Assembly: GCA_943914515.1 (NCBI GenBank)
Contig: CALUCI010000072.1
Span: forward strand, 1 to 23,449
DNA: 23,449 nt
From: an uncultured Pseudomonas sp.
GTDB lineage: Bacteria; Pseudomonadota; Gammaproteobacteria; Pseudomonadales; Pseudomonadaceae
Direction: 5' to 3'
Positions within the stretch are counted from its first letter, which is position 1. Each line of letters starts with the position of its first letter. This document shows, piece after piece, positions 1-7,587 of the stretch. The position numbers were made by a program, and so were the translations under genes. The notes below the pieces were generated by a model, which had not been told where the DNA came from, searched no databases, and saw only the letters and a list, made by a program, of their open reading frames with translations.

Positions 1-758
1 GTCTGGGCTTTGCCTACAAATGGAACATGGGCTGGATGCATGATTCGCTGCACTACATCCAGCAGGACCCGATGTACCGTGCCCATCATCACAACGAGTT
101 GAGCTTTGGCCTGGTGTACGCCTGGAGCGAGCGCTTCATCCTGCCGATTTCCCACGATGAAGTGGTGCACGGCAAGCATTCGCTGATCGACAAGATGCCC
201 GGGGATCGCTGGCAGAAGTTCGCCAACCTGCGCGCCTACCTGGCGTTCATGTGGTGCCATCCGGGCAAGAAGCTGCTGTTCATGGGCTGCGAGTTCGGCC
301 AGTGGCGCGAGTGGAACCACGACAGCGAGCTGGACTGGTACCTGCTGCAGTACAACGAGCACCTTGGTGTGCAGCGGCTGGTGGGTGACCTCAACCGCTT
401 GTACCGCGAAGAACCGGCGCTGCACGAGCAGGACTGCGTGCCGCAGGGTTTCCAGTGGCTGATTGGCGATGATGCGGTCAACAGCGTATTCGCCTGGTTG
501 CGCTGGAGTGCCAGTGGCGAGCCGCTGTTGGTGGTCGCCAACTTCACCCCGGTGCCGCGCGAGGGCTACCGGATCGGCGTGCCGTTCGGCGAGCGCTGGG
601 ATGAAGTGTTCAACAGCGATTCACAGCGGTATGCCGGTTCCAACTACGGCAACGAAGGCGCCGTGGCGGGGCAGGCGGTGCCCAGCCATGGGCAGCCGAT
701 GTCGCTGGCGCTGAACCTGCCACCGCTGGCGGTGCTGATTCTGCGTCCGGGGAGTTGA
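1..758 (+). CDS. glgB: 1,4-alpha-glucan branching enzyme GlgB, 3' part (5' end outside window)
   Basis: GlgB cuts alpha-1,4-glucan chains and re-attaches them by alpha-1,6 bonds, in the cytoplasm. The reading frame is open from base 3 and ends at TGA 756-758. It starts inside the GFAYKWNMGWMHD stretch typical of the GH13 branching-enzyme barrel. The third catalytic acid region follows (ISHDEVVHGK, Asp codon near 156-158), then the KMPGD loop, FMGCEFGQWREWNHD, and a C-terminal beta domain (about residues 150-250 of the visible part) ending ILRPGS. The nucleophile and acid/base segments must lie left of the window. It points towards the glgX operon but is separated from it by about 12 kb of unrelated genes. 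The enzyme assignment is firm from motifs; the number of missing residues cannot be seen. Confidence 0.96.
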   Translation, partial: LGFAYKWNMGWMHDSLHYIQQDPMYRAHHHNELSFGLVYAWSERFILPISHDEVVHGKHSLIDKMPGDRWQKFANLRAYLAFMWCHPGKKLLFMGCEFGQWREWNHDSELDWYLLQYNEHLGVQRLVGDLNRLYREEPALHEQDCVPQGFQWLIGDDAVNSVFAWLRWSASGEPLLVVANFTPVPREGYRIGVPFGERWDEVFNSDSQRYAGSNYGNEGAVAGQAVPSHGQPMSLALNLPPLAVLILRPGS

Positions 759-775
759 TCCGAGGTGATGACCCT

Positions 776-862
776 GTGGGAGCCGGTCTTGCCGGCGATG
801 GCGTCCGGCAAGGCAGCGGCGTTGTTCCTGCTGGCCTCATCGCCGGCAAGACCGGCTCCCAC
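776..862. repeat. REP-like inverted pair, 25-bp perfect arms
   Basis: Bases 776-800 and 838-862 are exact reverse complements of each other (25 bp, core GTGGGAGCCGG...CCGGCGATG), separated by 37 bp. The element lies 17 bp after the glgB stop. It has the look of a Pseudomonas REP doublet (repetitive extragenic palindrome). It could stabilise or end the glgB transcript, but there is no T-run. The spacer plus right arm (806-850) recurs at 8701-8745 with two mismatches in 45 bases. Confidence 0.85.
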
Positions 863-895
863 GAGGTAGTCGCTGCGGCTGGCAGGGAACCTCGC

Positions 896-985
896 AGGAG
901 CAACTGTCTTGCGCAAAGTCTGTGGGTTTGCGCGATTGAGTTGTGGGAGCCGGCGTTGCCGGCGATGAGGCCAGGCGCAACGATG
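896..985. repeat. Second REP-like unit with a shared leader
   Basis: Bases 896-911 (AGGAGCAACTGTCTTG) recur exactly at 8650-8665. In both places a GTGGGAGCCGG-type REP half follows (943-966 here, 8671-8694 there). The distance between the two parts differs: 31 bases here and 5 there. This fills most of the gap between the glgB-side doublet and the stop of the membrane protein gene at 1044. No gene is seen in 759-1043. Confidence 0.7.
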
Positions 986-1043
986 AGTTGACAGGGCGAG
1001 CGCCACCGCAGAATCGCCGCAACGCGCCGCTGAATCCAATGCT

Positions 1044-2066
1044 TCAGGACACTGCCGCAGCGGCCTCGGCCCGCGCTTTCTGGCGCGCCATGCCAGCGGT
1101 GTACAGACGGTCCAGTTCGGCTTCACCGCGCACCAGAAGCTCATGCTGGGACTGGGCGATCTTGCTGGTTACGTAGTAGTGCAGCGCACTCAGAGCAACG
1201 CAACCGACCCCCAGCGCGGTGACGAAGCTGTCGCCCGCGCCCCGGTGGCTGGCCACGTACATGACGCCGAGCAGATAGATCAGGCAGCCGCCGTAGGTCA
1301 GCAGCGCTTCGCTCTTGTGCGAGCCCGGAACGATGTGTTTCGACCACATGCCGCCACCGCCATTCCAGCCGATCCAGCCGGCCCATACCAACGGCGACAT
1401 CACCGCGCCGAGGGGAAACATCACCCAGCCAAACACCACCAGCAACACACCCCAGACCAGCGACGCCAGTGGATGCGCCTTGCCGCCCTGGAGGGTGAAT
1501 TTCTTGTTGGTGGAGTAGTTGACATCGAGGAAGCTGCGGCCTTTCCAGCTCATGGTGCCGAAGATGTGGCCAGGGCGGGCCTGCAGGTCGCCGTTGCCGG
1601 AATAGGTCACGTCGACATCGTTGTTTATGTCGTGCAGCCAGGTGTTGTGGCTGATCTGCACGTCATGGGTGGTGTAGGTGTCCAGGTTGCCGAAAGCGTT
1701 CTGGGTGACGTGGGTATCGCTGAATACCGTCCGGTTGGAGCGGGTGTCGAGCACGCGACCGACCAGCAGTTGCATGTCGGCCATCACATCGTCCGACTCA
1801 CCGAAGATCGAACGTTTGCGCTGTGGCAGCTGGCCTTTTTTCTTCAGGTAGAGGGTCAGGCCGACATAACCGATGGCCGCGCAGAGGGCGAGGCTGAGCC
1901 AGCGGTAGATCAGGATGTAGCCGAAATTCTCGATCAGGCTGTCAGCGGCCAGGAATTCATACCAGAAAGCCAACAGCGCACCTGCGCCCGCGAAACCCAG
2001 CGGCGATTTGCGTTTGAACGCCGCATAGCCCGCCGCGATGCTCAGCAGAAAAAAGACAAAAGCCAC
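1044..2066 (-). CDS. Unrecognised multi-spanning membrane protein, 340 aa
   Basis: I do not recognise the family. The open frame continues upstream to 2252, but that would code through a REP palindrome. A GTG at 2064-2066 preceded by CGAGGATTTGAA (a GAGGA ribosome site about 6 bases away) gives a protein that starts directly with a membrane segment, so I chose it. Hydrophobic stretches lie at about residues 1-17, 22-40, 50-74, 200-230 (probably two), 256-272 and 280-300. A polar domain of about 120 residues (75-198) contains GNLDTYTTHDVQISHNTWL. A Gly-rich GWNGGGGMW follows the long hydrophobic block, and the C-terminus (300-340) is charged and alpha-helical (AQSQHELLVRGEAELDRL). It is alone on its strand between glgB and the first sigma gene. 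Real coding is supported by the clear TM pattern and RBS; function is unknown. Confidence 0.75.
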   Translation of the reverse strand: MAFVFFLLSIAAGYAAFKRKSPLGFAGAGALLAFWYEFLAADSLIENFGYILIYRWLSLALCAAIGYVGLTLYLKKKGQLPQRKRSIFGESDDVMADMQLLVGRVLDTRSNRTVFSDTHVTQNAFGNLDTYTTHDVQISHNTWLHDINNDVDVTYSGNGDLQARPGHIFGTMSWKGRSFLDVNYSTNKKFTLQGGKAHPLASLVWGVLLVVFGWVMFPLGAVMSPLVWAGWIGWNGGGGMWSKHIVPGSHKSEALLTYGGCLIYLLGVMYVASHRGAGDSFVTALGVGCVALSALHYYVTSKIAQSQHELLVRGEAELDRLYTAGMARQKARAEAAAAVS

Positions 2067-2212
2067 TTCAAATCCTCGTTTTTGTAAGAATCGATCTTGA
2101 TTCGGGGCGACAAGATACCGGCGCCAGAGGATTGAAGCGAGTGAAAAATTGCATTTTGCCATCATCGTGCGAGGCTTCTGCGACGAGGCTTTGGCGTTTT
2201 TCCAGTACCCCC

Positions 2213-2283
2213 GTAGGAGCGGGTTTACCCGCGATAGCGCCGGTGAGACCACTACCGCTGATCGCGGGTAAACCCGCTCCTAC
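2213..2283. repeat. REP-like inverted pair, 23-bp perfect arms
   Basis: Bases 2213-2235 and 2261-2283 are exact reverse complements (23 bp, core GTAGGAGCGGGTTTACCCGCG) around a 25-bp spacer. The core type (GTAGGAGCGGG) differs from the GTGGGAGCCGG type beside glgB and matches the classic P. putida-type REP. Each arm also contains its own short hairpin (CGGGTTTACCCG). Confidence 0.88.
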
Positions 2284-2338
2284 ACGGAGGGCGAGTGTGA
2301 GCTGGCTGATTCCAATGAGCCATGGCCCTTTTGAAGCG

Positions 2339-2357
2339 AATGAGATAAATTCTCAAT
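2339..2357. promoter_or_regulatory. Candidate Fur box upstream of the first sigma gene
   Basis: AATGAGATAAATTCTCAAT has symmetric TGAGA/TCTCA arms around an AT-rich centre, as in Pseudomonas Fur sites. It ends 24 bases before the GTG start at 2382, where it would cover the promoter. This implies repression under iron-rich conditions and expression of sigma and FecR when iron is low. It is judged by eye against the known consensus; no matrix score was computed. Confidence 0.7.
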
Positions 2358-2381
2358 CCCGTTTTGCCGAGAGCCCTCGCC

Positions 2382-2891
2382 GTGGCCGACTCCAACAAGC
2401 TGATGCATGACATCTACAGCGAACACCACGGCTGGGTGTATGGCTGGCTGCGCAAGAAACTCGGCTGCGCGCACAACGCTGCCGATGTTGCCCAGGACAC
2501 CTTCCTGCGGATCCTGTCTTCCCGCGATGCGTTGCTGCTGGCGAGCAATTCGCGCGGCTACATCGCCACCACGGCGCGCAACCTGCTGATCGACCGCGCC
2601 CGTCGTCAGCGCCTGGAAAAAGCCTACTTGCAAGAGCTGGCCCTGCTGGCTCTGGACCACCCCGGCGCACCCGGCGCCGAGCGGATCTGGGAAACCCTCG
2701 ATGCGCTGGAGCAGATCTGCCGGATGCTCGACGGCCTGGGTGAAAAACCGCGCCAGGCGTTTCTTTTGCACTACCTCGAAGGCCAGCCCCAGGCACAGGT
2801 CGCCGCGCAGCTCGGCATCAGTGTGCGCATGGTGCAAAAACACCTGGTGCAGGTGTTGCTGCATTGCCAGACCGTGCGTGAACAGCCGTGA
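2382..2891 (+). CDS. FecI-type ECF sigma factor, 169 aa (module 1)
   Basis: This is an iron-starvation ECF sigma factor that would direct RNA polymerase to the downstream TonB receptor promoter when released by its FecR partner. Region 2 lies at about residues 6-75 (IYSEHHGWVYGWLRKKLG, then ADVAQDTFLRIL and ARNLLIDRARR). Region 4 is at about 115-163 (LGEKPRQAFLLHYLEGQPQAQVAAQLGISVRMVQKHLVQVLL), a normal helix-turn-helix. An in-frame TTG at 2364 exists but has no ribosome site and lies closer to the Fur box. GTG 2382 has a weak GAGAG about 8 bases upstream and matches the usual family length. The stop overlaps the fecR start by 4 bases (GTGA), so the two are translationally coupled. The family is sure; the exact start is less so. 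Confidence 0.92.
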   Translation: MADSNKLMHDIYSEHHGWVYGWLRKKLGCAHNAADVAQDTFLRILSSRDALLLASNSRGYIATTARNLLIDRARRQRLEKAYLQELALLALDHPGAPGAERIWETLDALEQICRMLDGLGEKPRQAFLLHYLEGQPQAQVAAQLGISVRMVQKHLVQVLLHCQTVREQP

Positions 2892-3874
2892 GCGCTGACA
2901 ACGATCTGGCCCAGCAGGCCGCCGAATGGCTGGTGTTGCTCAGCGCCGATGACGCGCTGGAGCGTGAGCGTGCCGAGCAGGACTACCAGCAATGGAAACA
3001 GCAAAGTCCCGAACATGCCGCAGCGGCCGAGGGCATGGAGCGCTTGCTCGGCAGCCTGCGCGGCATGCGGCAGGCGCCGGCCAGCGGGCGTTTGCACCAG
3101 CTTATCGACGGCGAGGTGCGTTTTGGCCAGCGACGCCGGCGCAACAAGCGCCTCGGCGCGGCGCTGGCGGTCAGCCTGATGCTGCTGGGGCCGGGCTGGC
3201 TGGCCTGGCAGCACTATCCGGGCGCGCTGCTGTTCGCCGATCTCGATACCGGCACCGGCCAGTGGCAGGAAACCCGTCTCGAAGACGGCAGCCGCCTGAC
3301 CCTTGCCGGTGGTAGCGCAGTCAATCTGCGCTTCACGGCCAGCGGTCGCGAGGTCGAGTTGCTGCGTGGCGAGATTCGCGTCGAAGTCGCTGCCGATGCG
3401 CAGCGGCCATTCCAAGTGGTGACCCGCGAGGGCAGCATTCGGGCCTTGGGTACGCGCTTCATGGTCAGCAAGCAGAGCGATGCCACCGACCTGAGCATGC
3501 TCGAATCGAAAGTGGTGGCGCGGGCCAGCGAAGGGCAGGGCGAGGCGCTGGTCGTGGCCGGGCAGCAGTTGCGTATTCGCCGCGACGGCCTGCAGCGGCC
3601 GACCCGCATCGACCCAGAGGCTACCGATCAGGCCTGGCAACAGCATCGCCTGCTGGCCCGCGGGTTGCCGCTGCCACAGGTACTGGCGCAGTTGCAGCGG
3701 CAGTACGTCGGGGTGTTGAGCTTCGACGATCAGGCACTGGCGCACATCGAGGTGTTCGCCTCGCTGCCGCTGGACAATCCGCAACGCGCCTTGCAGTTGC
3801 TCGAAGCCAGTTTGCCGATCAGGGTCAGCCGTCTTACGCCATGGCTGACCAGGGTGCAGGTGCGTCAGGAGTGA
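2888..3874 (+). CDS. FecR-family anti-sigma / signal transducer, 328 aa (module 1)
   Basis: FecR proteins sit in the inner membrane. They hold the partner sigma factor and pass on a signal from the N-terminal domain of a ferri-siderophore receptor. Residues 1-80 form the cytosolic DUF4880-type anti-sigma region (AAEWLVLLSADDALERERAEQDYQQW). An Arg-rich RRRRNKR (82-88) precedes one membrane segment (about 89-108). The periplasmic FecR domain follows, with LEDGSRLTLAGGSAVNLRF, the family hallmark ALGTRFMV (186-193), and a C-terminal receptor-facing part (ARGLPLPQVLAQLQRQY onward). The GTG start overlaps the sigma stop by 4 bases. Partner assignment to the receptor 97 bases downstream is by gene order. 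Confidence 0.94.
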   Translation: MSADNDLAQQAAEWLVLLSADDALERERAEQDYQQWKQQSPEHAAAAEGMERLLGSLRGMRQAPASGRLHQLIDGEVRFGQRRRRNKRLGAALAVSLMLLGPGWLAWQHYPGALLFADLDTGTGQWQETRLEDGSRLTLAGGSAVNLRFTASGREVELLRGEIRVEVAADAQRPFQVVTREGSIRALGTRFMVSKQSDATDLSMLESKVVARASEGQGEALVVAGQQLRIRRDGLQRPTRIDPEATDQAWQQHRLLARGLPLPQVLAQLQRQYVGVLSFDDQALAHIEVFASLPLDNPQRALQLLEASLPIRVSRLTPWLTRVQVRQE

Positions 3875-3936
3875 TTCGCCACAAAACTTTTTTGTGCCAG
3901 TGGTTCGCCTTTTGCGCGGTGGTGCGTTGAGGTTCA

Positions 3937-3951
3937 TGAGAATGAAACTCA
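3937..3951. promoter_or_regulatory. Weak Fur-like site before receptor 1
   Basis: TGAGAATGAAACTCA has 4-bp TGAG/CTCA symmetry and a Fur-like left half, 20 bases before the chosen receptor start. The right half departs from consensus. It may instead be part of the promoter read by the module's own sigma factor. Low confidence. Confidence 0.3.
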
Positions 3952-3971
3952 ACACAGGGAGACGCTTCACC

Positions 3972-6413
3972 ATGCCGCAACCACGTACCCGCACCCGGAT
4001 CAAACCGCTGCTTCTGGCCGTCCAGCTCGCCTGCGCTGTGCCGCTGGGCATCGTCTGCCAGGCCCATGCCGAACAGGCGCTGGCGCAGTACGACATCGCC
4101 GCGGGAGCGCTGGGCGATGTGCTCAGCCAGTTCGCCGCGCAGGCGGGGATCGATCTGGCCGTCGATGGCCGCCTGGTGGCAGGTCTCGACAGCGCCGGCC
4201 TGCACGGCAGCTACGCGGTGCAGGACGGCTTGCGGCATCTGCTGGCGGGCAGCGGCTATGGTTTCGCCCAGACCGCAGCCGGGTATGTCCTGGTGCCGCA
4301 GCCGGAGCAGGGTGGGGCGCTGCAACTGGATGCGACCAGCATCACCGGTATGGCCGCGCAGCATCCCAAAGGCCCGGTCGAAGGTTACCTGGCCACACGC
4401 TCCAGCACCGCGACCAAGACCGACACGTCCTTGCTCGAAACCACCCAGTCGATTTCGGTGGTCACCCGTGACCGCATGACCGTCCAGGGCGCGCAGACCG
4501 TCAGCGAAAGCCTCGGCTACACCGCCGGCGTGCACGCCAACGTCGCCGGCAACAACCCCACCGACAACACCATCATGGTTCGCGGCTTCCAGCAGATAAA
4601 CACCAACGCCTACACCGACGGCCTGCGCAACAACCAGGTCGGCTACTACGCTCCCGAACCCTATGGCATGGAGCGTATCGAGGTACTCAAAGGCCCGGCC
4701 TCGGTGCTCTATGGCCAGGGCTCGCCGGGTGGCACGGTCAACTTCGTGTCCAAGCGCCCGACCTTTCTCGAACAACGCGAAGTGGGTATCTCTGCCGGCA
4801 GCAACGACCGGGCGCAGCTCTACAGCGATGTCGCCGGCGTGCTCGATGAGCAGAAGACCCTGGCCTACCGCGTGGTCGCTCTCGGGCGCGACGCCAACAA
4901 CGGTATCGACGGCATCAAGGACGACCGCGTCTACATCGCCCCGAGCCTGACCTGGGCGCCGAACGACGACACCTCGCTGACCTTGCTGGCGTCCTACCAG
5001 CGCAACAAGAACCTGTTCACCAGCAACATGCCGTACTCGCTGTTCGATGGCTCCAACCCCAATGGCCGGGTGCCGCGCCACCGTTCCCTCAATGAGCCCG
5101 GTTTCGATGCCGAGAAATCCGAGCAGACCAGCTTCGGCTACGAGTTGAGCCACGCCCTCAACGACAACTGGACCCTGCGCCAGAACGCCCGCTACACCCA
5201 TTACACAGGCTATGAAAACCAGTTGTTCCGCAACAGCGGGGTGATCGCCAACACCACCATCAACCGCTACTACCAGTTGCGCGATTACCAGAACGACAAC
5301 TTTGCCGTGGATAACCAGTTGCTCGGCACGTTCGACACCGGCCCGCTTGGCCACACCCTGCTCAGCGGCATCGACTACCAGCACAGCAAGCGCTCCAACC
5401 CGATCCAGACCGGCGATGCGCCGGCGATCAACATCTATGCGCCCGACCGCAGCGTGGTCATCGACACCAGCCGCTACACCAGCCTGATGAACACCTCGGT
5501 CAAGAGCCGGCAACTGGGCGTCTACCTGCAGGACCAGATCAAGCTGGGCAACTGGGTCGCATCCCTCGGCGGGCGCTACGACTGGGCCAGCCAGGACACC
5601 GACAGCCGCACCTACACCGTCGCCACCAACCGCACCACCGGCGGCCTGCAAACCATCGATGCGGAGGACTTCACCGGGCGCGTGGGTCTGGGCTACCTGT
5701 TCGACACCGGGGTGTTTCCGTATATCAGCTACACCGAGTCGTTCACCCCGACCTCCGGCACCGACCGCAGTGGCTCGCCGTTCGAACCGGAAACCGCCAG
5801 GCAGTACGAAGTCGGCGTCAAGTACCAGCCCACTGGCTCGCACAGCTACGTCACCCTGGCCGGCTTCGACCTGCGCCGGCAGAACGTGCTGACCACTGAC
5901 GTGGGGGCGCCGGGCTTCAGTGTTCAGGAGGGGGAAGTGACCTCGCGGGGCATCGAACTGGAAGGCGTGCTCAAACCGCTGGAAGGGCTCAACGTGATTG
6001 CCTCCTGGACCCTGAACAAGGTCGAGGTGAGCAAGGACAACCCCAACACCGCCGGGGTCAGCAACAAGGGCAAGACCCCGGCCCGTACTCCCGAGCACCT
6101 GGCCTCGCTGTGGGCCGACTACACCCTGCAAGCCGGTCCGCTGGCCGGGCTGGGCTTCGGTGCCGGGGTGCGCTACACCGGCTCGACCGAGGGTGATGCG
6201 CAGAACTCCTTCCAGGTGCCGGACTACACCGTGGTCGACGCGATGGTCAGTTACGACTTCGCCAAGGCCGACCGCAGCCTCGATGGACTCAAGGCGCAGG
6301 TCAACCTGAAGAACCTCACCGACAAGTACTACGTCGCCGGCTGTTTCGCCACCGTCGGCTGCCTGCTGGGTGCCGAGCGCACGGTGACGGCGGACCTGAC
6401 CTACAACTGGTGA
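3972..6413 (+). CDS. TonB-dependent siderophore receptor with signalling domain, FhuA-like, 813 aa
   Basis: This is an outer-membrane ferri-siderophore transporter that also signals inward. The start at ATG 3972 follows AGGGAGA about 10 bases upstream; earlier in-frame starts (3894, 3936, 3942) would mask the signal peptide. The signal peptide is about residues 1-33, cut after AHA. A secretin/TonB short N-terminal (STN) signalling domain spans about 36-108 (YDIAAGALGDVLSQFAAQAGIDL), a possible TonB box lies near 117-126, the plug at about 150-262 (RMTVQGAQTVSESL, MVRGFQ, IEVLKGPASVLYGQGSPGGTVNFVSKRP), then the 22-strand barrel. The end carries a cysteine pair (Cys791, Cys797) and GAERTVTADLTYNW, resembling the FhuA/ferrichrome group, so a hydroxamate ligand is likely but unproved. 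The paired sigma and FecR lie just upstream. Confidence 0.95.
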   Translation: MPQPRTRTRIKPLLLAVQLACAVPLGIVCQAHAEQALAQYDIAAGALGDVLSQFAAQAGIDLAVDGRLVAGLDSAGLHGSYAVQDGLRHLLAGSGYGFAQTAAGYVLVPQPEQGGALQLDATSITGMAAQHPKGPVEGYLATRSSTATKTDTSLLETTQSISVVTRDRMTVQGAQTVSESLGYTAGVHANVAGNNPTDNTIMVRGFQQINTNAYTDGLRNNQVGYYAPEPYGMERIEVLKGPASVLYGQGSPGGTVNFVSKRPTFLEQREVGISAGSNDRAQLYSDVAGVLDEQKTLAYRVVALGRDANNGIDGIKDDRVYIAPSLTWAPNDDTSLTLLASYQRNKNLFTSNMPYSLFDGSNPNGRVPRHRSLNEPGFDAEKSEQTSFGYELSHALNDNWTLRQNARYTHYTGYENQLFRNSGVIANTTINRYYQLRDYQNDNFAVDNQLLGTFDTGPLGHTLLSGIDYQHSKRSNPIQTGDAPAINIYAPDRSVVIDTSRYTSLMNTSVKSRQLGVYLQDQIKLGNWVASLGGRYDWASQDTDSRTYTVATNRTTGGLQTIDAEDFTGRVGLGYLFDTGVFPYISYTESFTPTSGTDRSGSPFEPETARQYEVGVKYQPTGSHSYVTLAGFDLRRQNVLTTDVGAPGFSVQEGEVTSRGIELEGVLKPLEGLNVIASWTLNKVEVSKDNPNTAGVSNKGKTPARTPEHLASLWADYTLQAGPLAGLGFGAGVRYTGSTEGDAQNSFQVPDYTVVDAMVSYDFAKADRSLDGLKAQVNLKNLTDKYYVAGCFATVGCLLGAERTVTADLTYNW

Positions 6414-6422
6414 GCCTGGGCG

Positions 6423-7490
6423 TCAGTCCGCGTAGAGCTGGACCGCCTTGCGCAGGGTGTCACGCACGTGCGCGCGCAAGGTGGCCGGCTGTTTCACTTC
6501 GATATCGCCGGCATTGCTCAGCAGGAACAGGCGCAGCCCCTGGCTGTCGAGGATGTCGCAGGTCAGCGTCCAGTGTTCGGCGCCATCGGGCTGCAGCACC
6601 TGGTCGTCGGCCAGCGGGTTCTCCCACAGGCGGTTGTAGAGGTTGGCGCTCAGGCGCAGTTCGAGGCGGATCTCACGGTCGCCATGGATGCTCATCAGGT
6701 GTCGCTGGGCTTCCAGCGAATGCACGTCGTAGCCTTCCGGGTCGGCGATGTTGAGCCGGCCGGTGTCGACCGCAACGATGCGGTGCAGCATCAGCGCGCA
6801 CAGGTTGCCGGGGCCGTTGCTGCCGTACTTGCCCCTTGGTTTGTCCGGGTCGGGCTGGTAGCCGTCGAGCCACTGCTCCTGCGCCACCAGCGCCGACAGG
6901 TAGGTGTTGGAATCCTGGTGCGACAGCGCCAGTGGCTTGAGCTGGTAGACGCACAGGGCATCGTCCGCATCCCGTGGGCGATAGGTCACCGCCAGCGGCT
7001 CGTCGTGGAAGATCGCCTGCTGCAGGCGGGTCAGCAGCGCGGGGTCGTAGCGCCCTGGCTGCAGGACCATGAAGCGGGTGCCGGAGGTGATCCGCCGACC
7101 GAGGTCGATGCCGCGGCGGGTCTGGTGGTTCATTACCCGGGTGGCGAAGTCGCGCAGGTCATTGAGCTGCCCGGTATGGGTCTTGAGGCCGAAGCGGTCG
7201 GCATGATCGAAGATCGCCGACAGGGTCATGGCTTCGGTGGGCAGCAGTTTGATCTCGTGATGGTACTTGCTGATCCGCCACAGGGTCGGCAGGCCGTCGC
7301 GCTGTTCCTCGGCCAGGACTACGCCTTTGTCTTCGAAGTAGCGCAGGTCGCGGTTGATGGTTTTCAGCGACCCGGACCATTCGCTTTGATTGCCGTGCAT
7401 CAGTTTGAACAGGGCCGAGGCGGGTTGTGCCTGGTGCTGGCGGCTCATCACCTGCAGCAGCCGTTCGCGGCGAAATTCAAAATTGTTCAT
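6423..7490 (-). CDS. WYL-domain transcriptional regulator (DeoR-like HTH), 355 aa
   Basis: A DNA-binding regulator with an N-terminal winged helix (residues about 1-75, KTINRDLRYFEDKGV) and a C-terminal WYL module (about 148-255) plus WCX-like tail (about 270-345). WYL domains are thought to sense a ligand, often nucleotide-like. Here the name-giving motif reads NTYL (196-198 T-Y-L), so the Trp is replaced by Thr. The start at 7490 (MNNFEFRRERLL) is chosen over 7538 because the extra 16 residues look non-coding and neither start has a strong ribosome site; an AGGA lies 12 bases before 7490. It is convergent with receptor 1 (9-base gap) and divergent from the unknown gene at 7588, the likely target. 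Confidence 0.88.
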   Translation of the reverse strand: MNNFEFRRERLLQVMSRQHQAQPASALFKLMHGNQSEWSGSLKTINRDLRYFEDKGVVLAEEQRDGLPTLWRISKYHHEIKLLPTEAMTLSAIFDHADRFGLKTHTGQLNDLRDFATRVMNHQTRRGIDLGRRITSGTRFMVLQPGRYDPALLTRLQQAIFHDEPLAVTYRPRDADDALCVYQLKPLALSHQDSNTYLSALVAQEQWLDGYQPDPDKPRGKYGSNGPGNLCALMLHRIVAVDTGRLNIADPEGYDVHSLEAQRHLMSIHGDREIRLELRLSANLYNRLWENPLADDQVLQPDGAEHWTLTCDILDSQGLRLFLLSNAGDIEVKQPATLRAHVRDTLRKAVQLYAD

Positions 7491-7542
7491 CGAATCGGGT
7501 GGTCCTGGACAGAAAGTGGGGAGGGTGGCTGTTTTCATAGCC

Positions 7543-7574
7543 GGGCTGTCAGGCGATACGGCCTGCGCCAGCCC
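7543..7574. promoter_or_regulatory. Interrupted palindrome in the divergent WYL / unknown-gene spacer
   Basis: GGGCTG (7543-7548) pairs with CAGCCC (7569-7574), and inside it CAGGC (7550-7554) pairs with GCCTG (7561-7565). The 32-bp element sits between the WYL gene start (7490) and the ribosome site AGGAG (7577-7581) of the next gene. It could be the operator for the WYL regulator or a leader hairpin close to the ribosome site. The symmetry is seen; the function is inferred. Confidence 0.45.
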
Positions 7575-7587
7575 ACAGGAGCTTTAC

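Larger units (their letters stand above)
2067..2381. other. 315-bp divergent intergenic region
   Basis: This stretch separates the minus-strand membrane protein gene from the plus-strand sigma gene. It holds a REP doublet (2213-2283) and, close to the sigma gene, a Fur-like palindrome (2339-2357). I see no credible gene in the remainder. The upstream extension of the membrane protein frame and short frames on the plus strand both run through the REP and lack ribosome sites. Confidence 0.7.

Noticed and set aside
776..862. Rho-independent terminator after glgB
   Set aside because: The inverted repeat is strong but belongs to a repeated REP family, and no T-run follows either arm.
776..985. 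CRISPR array
   Set aside because: The repeats are palindromic, unevenly spaced and few; there are no regular spacers and no cas genes.
2067..2252. Extended N-terminus of the membrane protein gene
   Set aside because: It would translate part of a REP palindrome, adds a polar Arg/Lys-rich stretch before the first membrane span, and has no ribosome site, whereas GTG 2066 has one.
2364..2381. TTG start for the first sigma gene
   Set aside because: No ribosome site lies before it; the GTG at 2382 gives a normal FecI N-terminus.
3834..6131. Long minus-strand frame (765 codons) opposite receptor 1
   Set aside because: It is antisense to a receptor with complete motifs, begins inside that gene, has a composition rich in Val/Gly/Ala/Arg without domains, and is a known effect of high GC at third codon positions.
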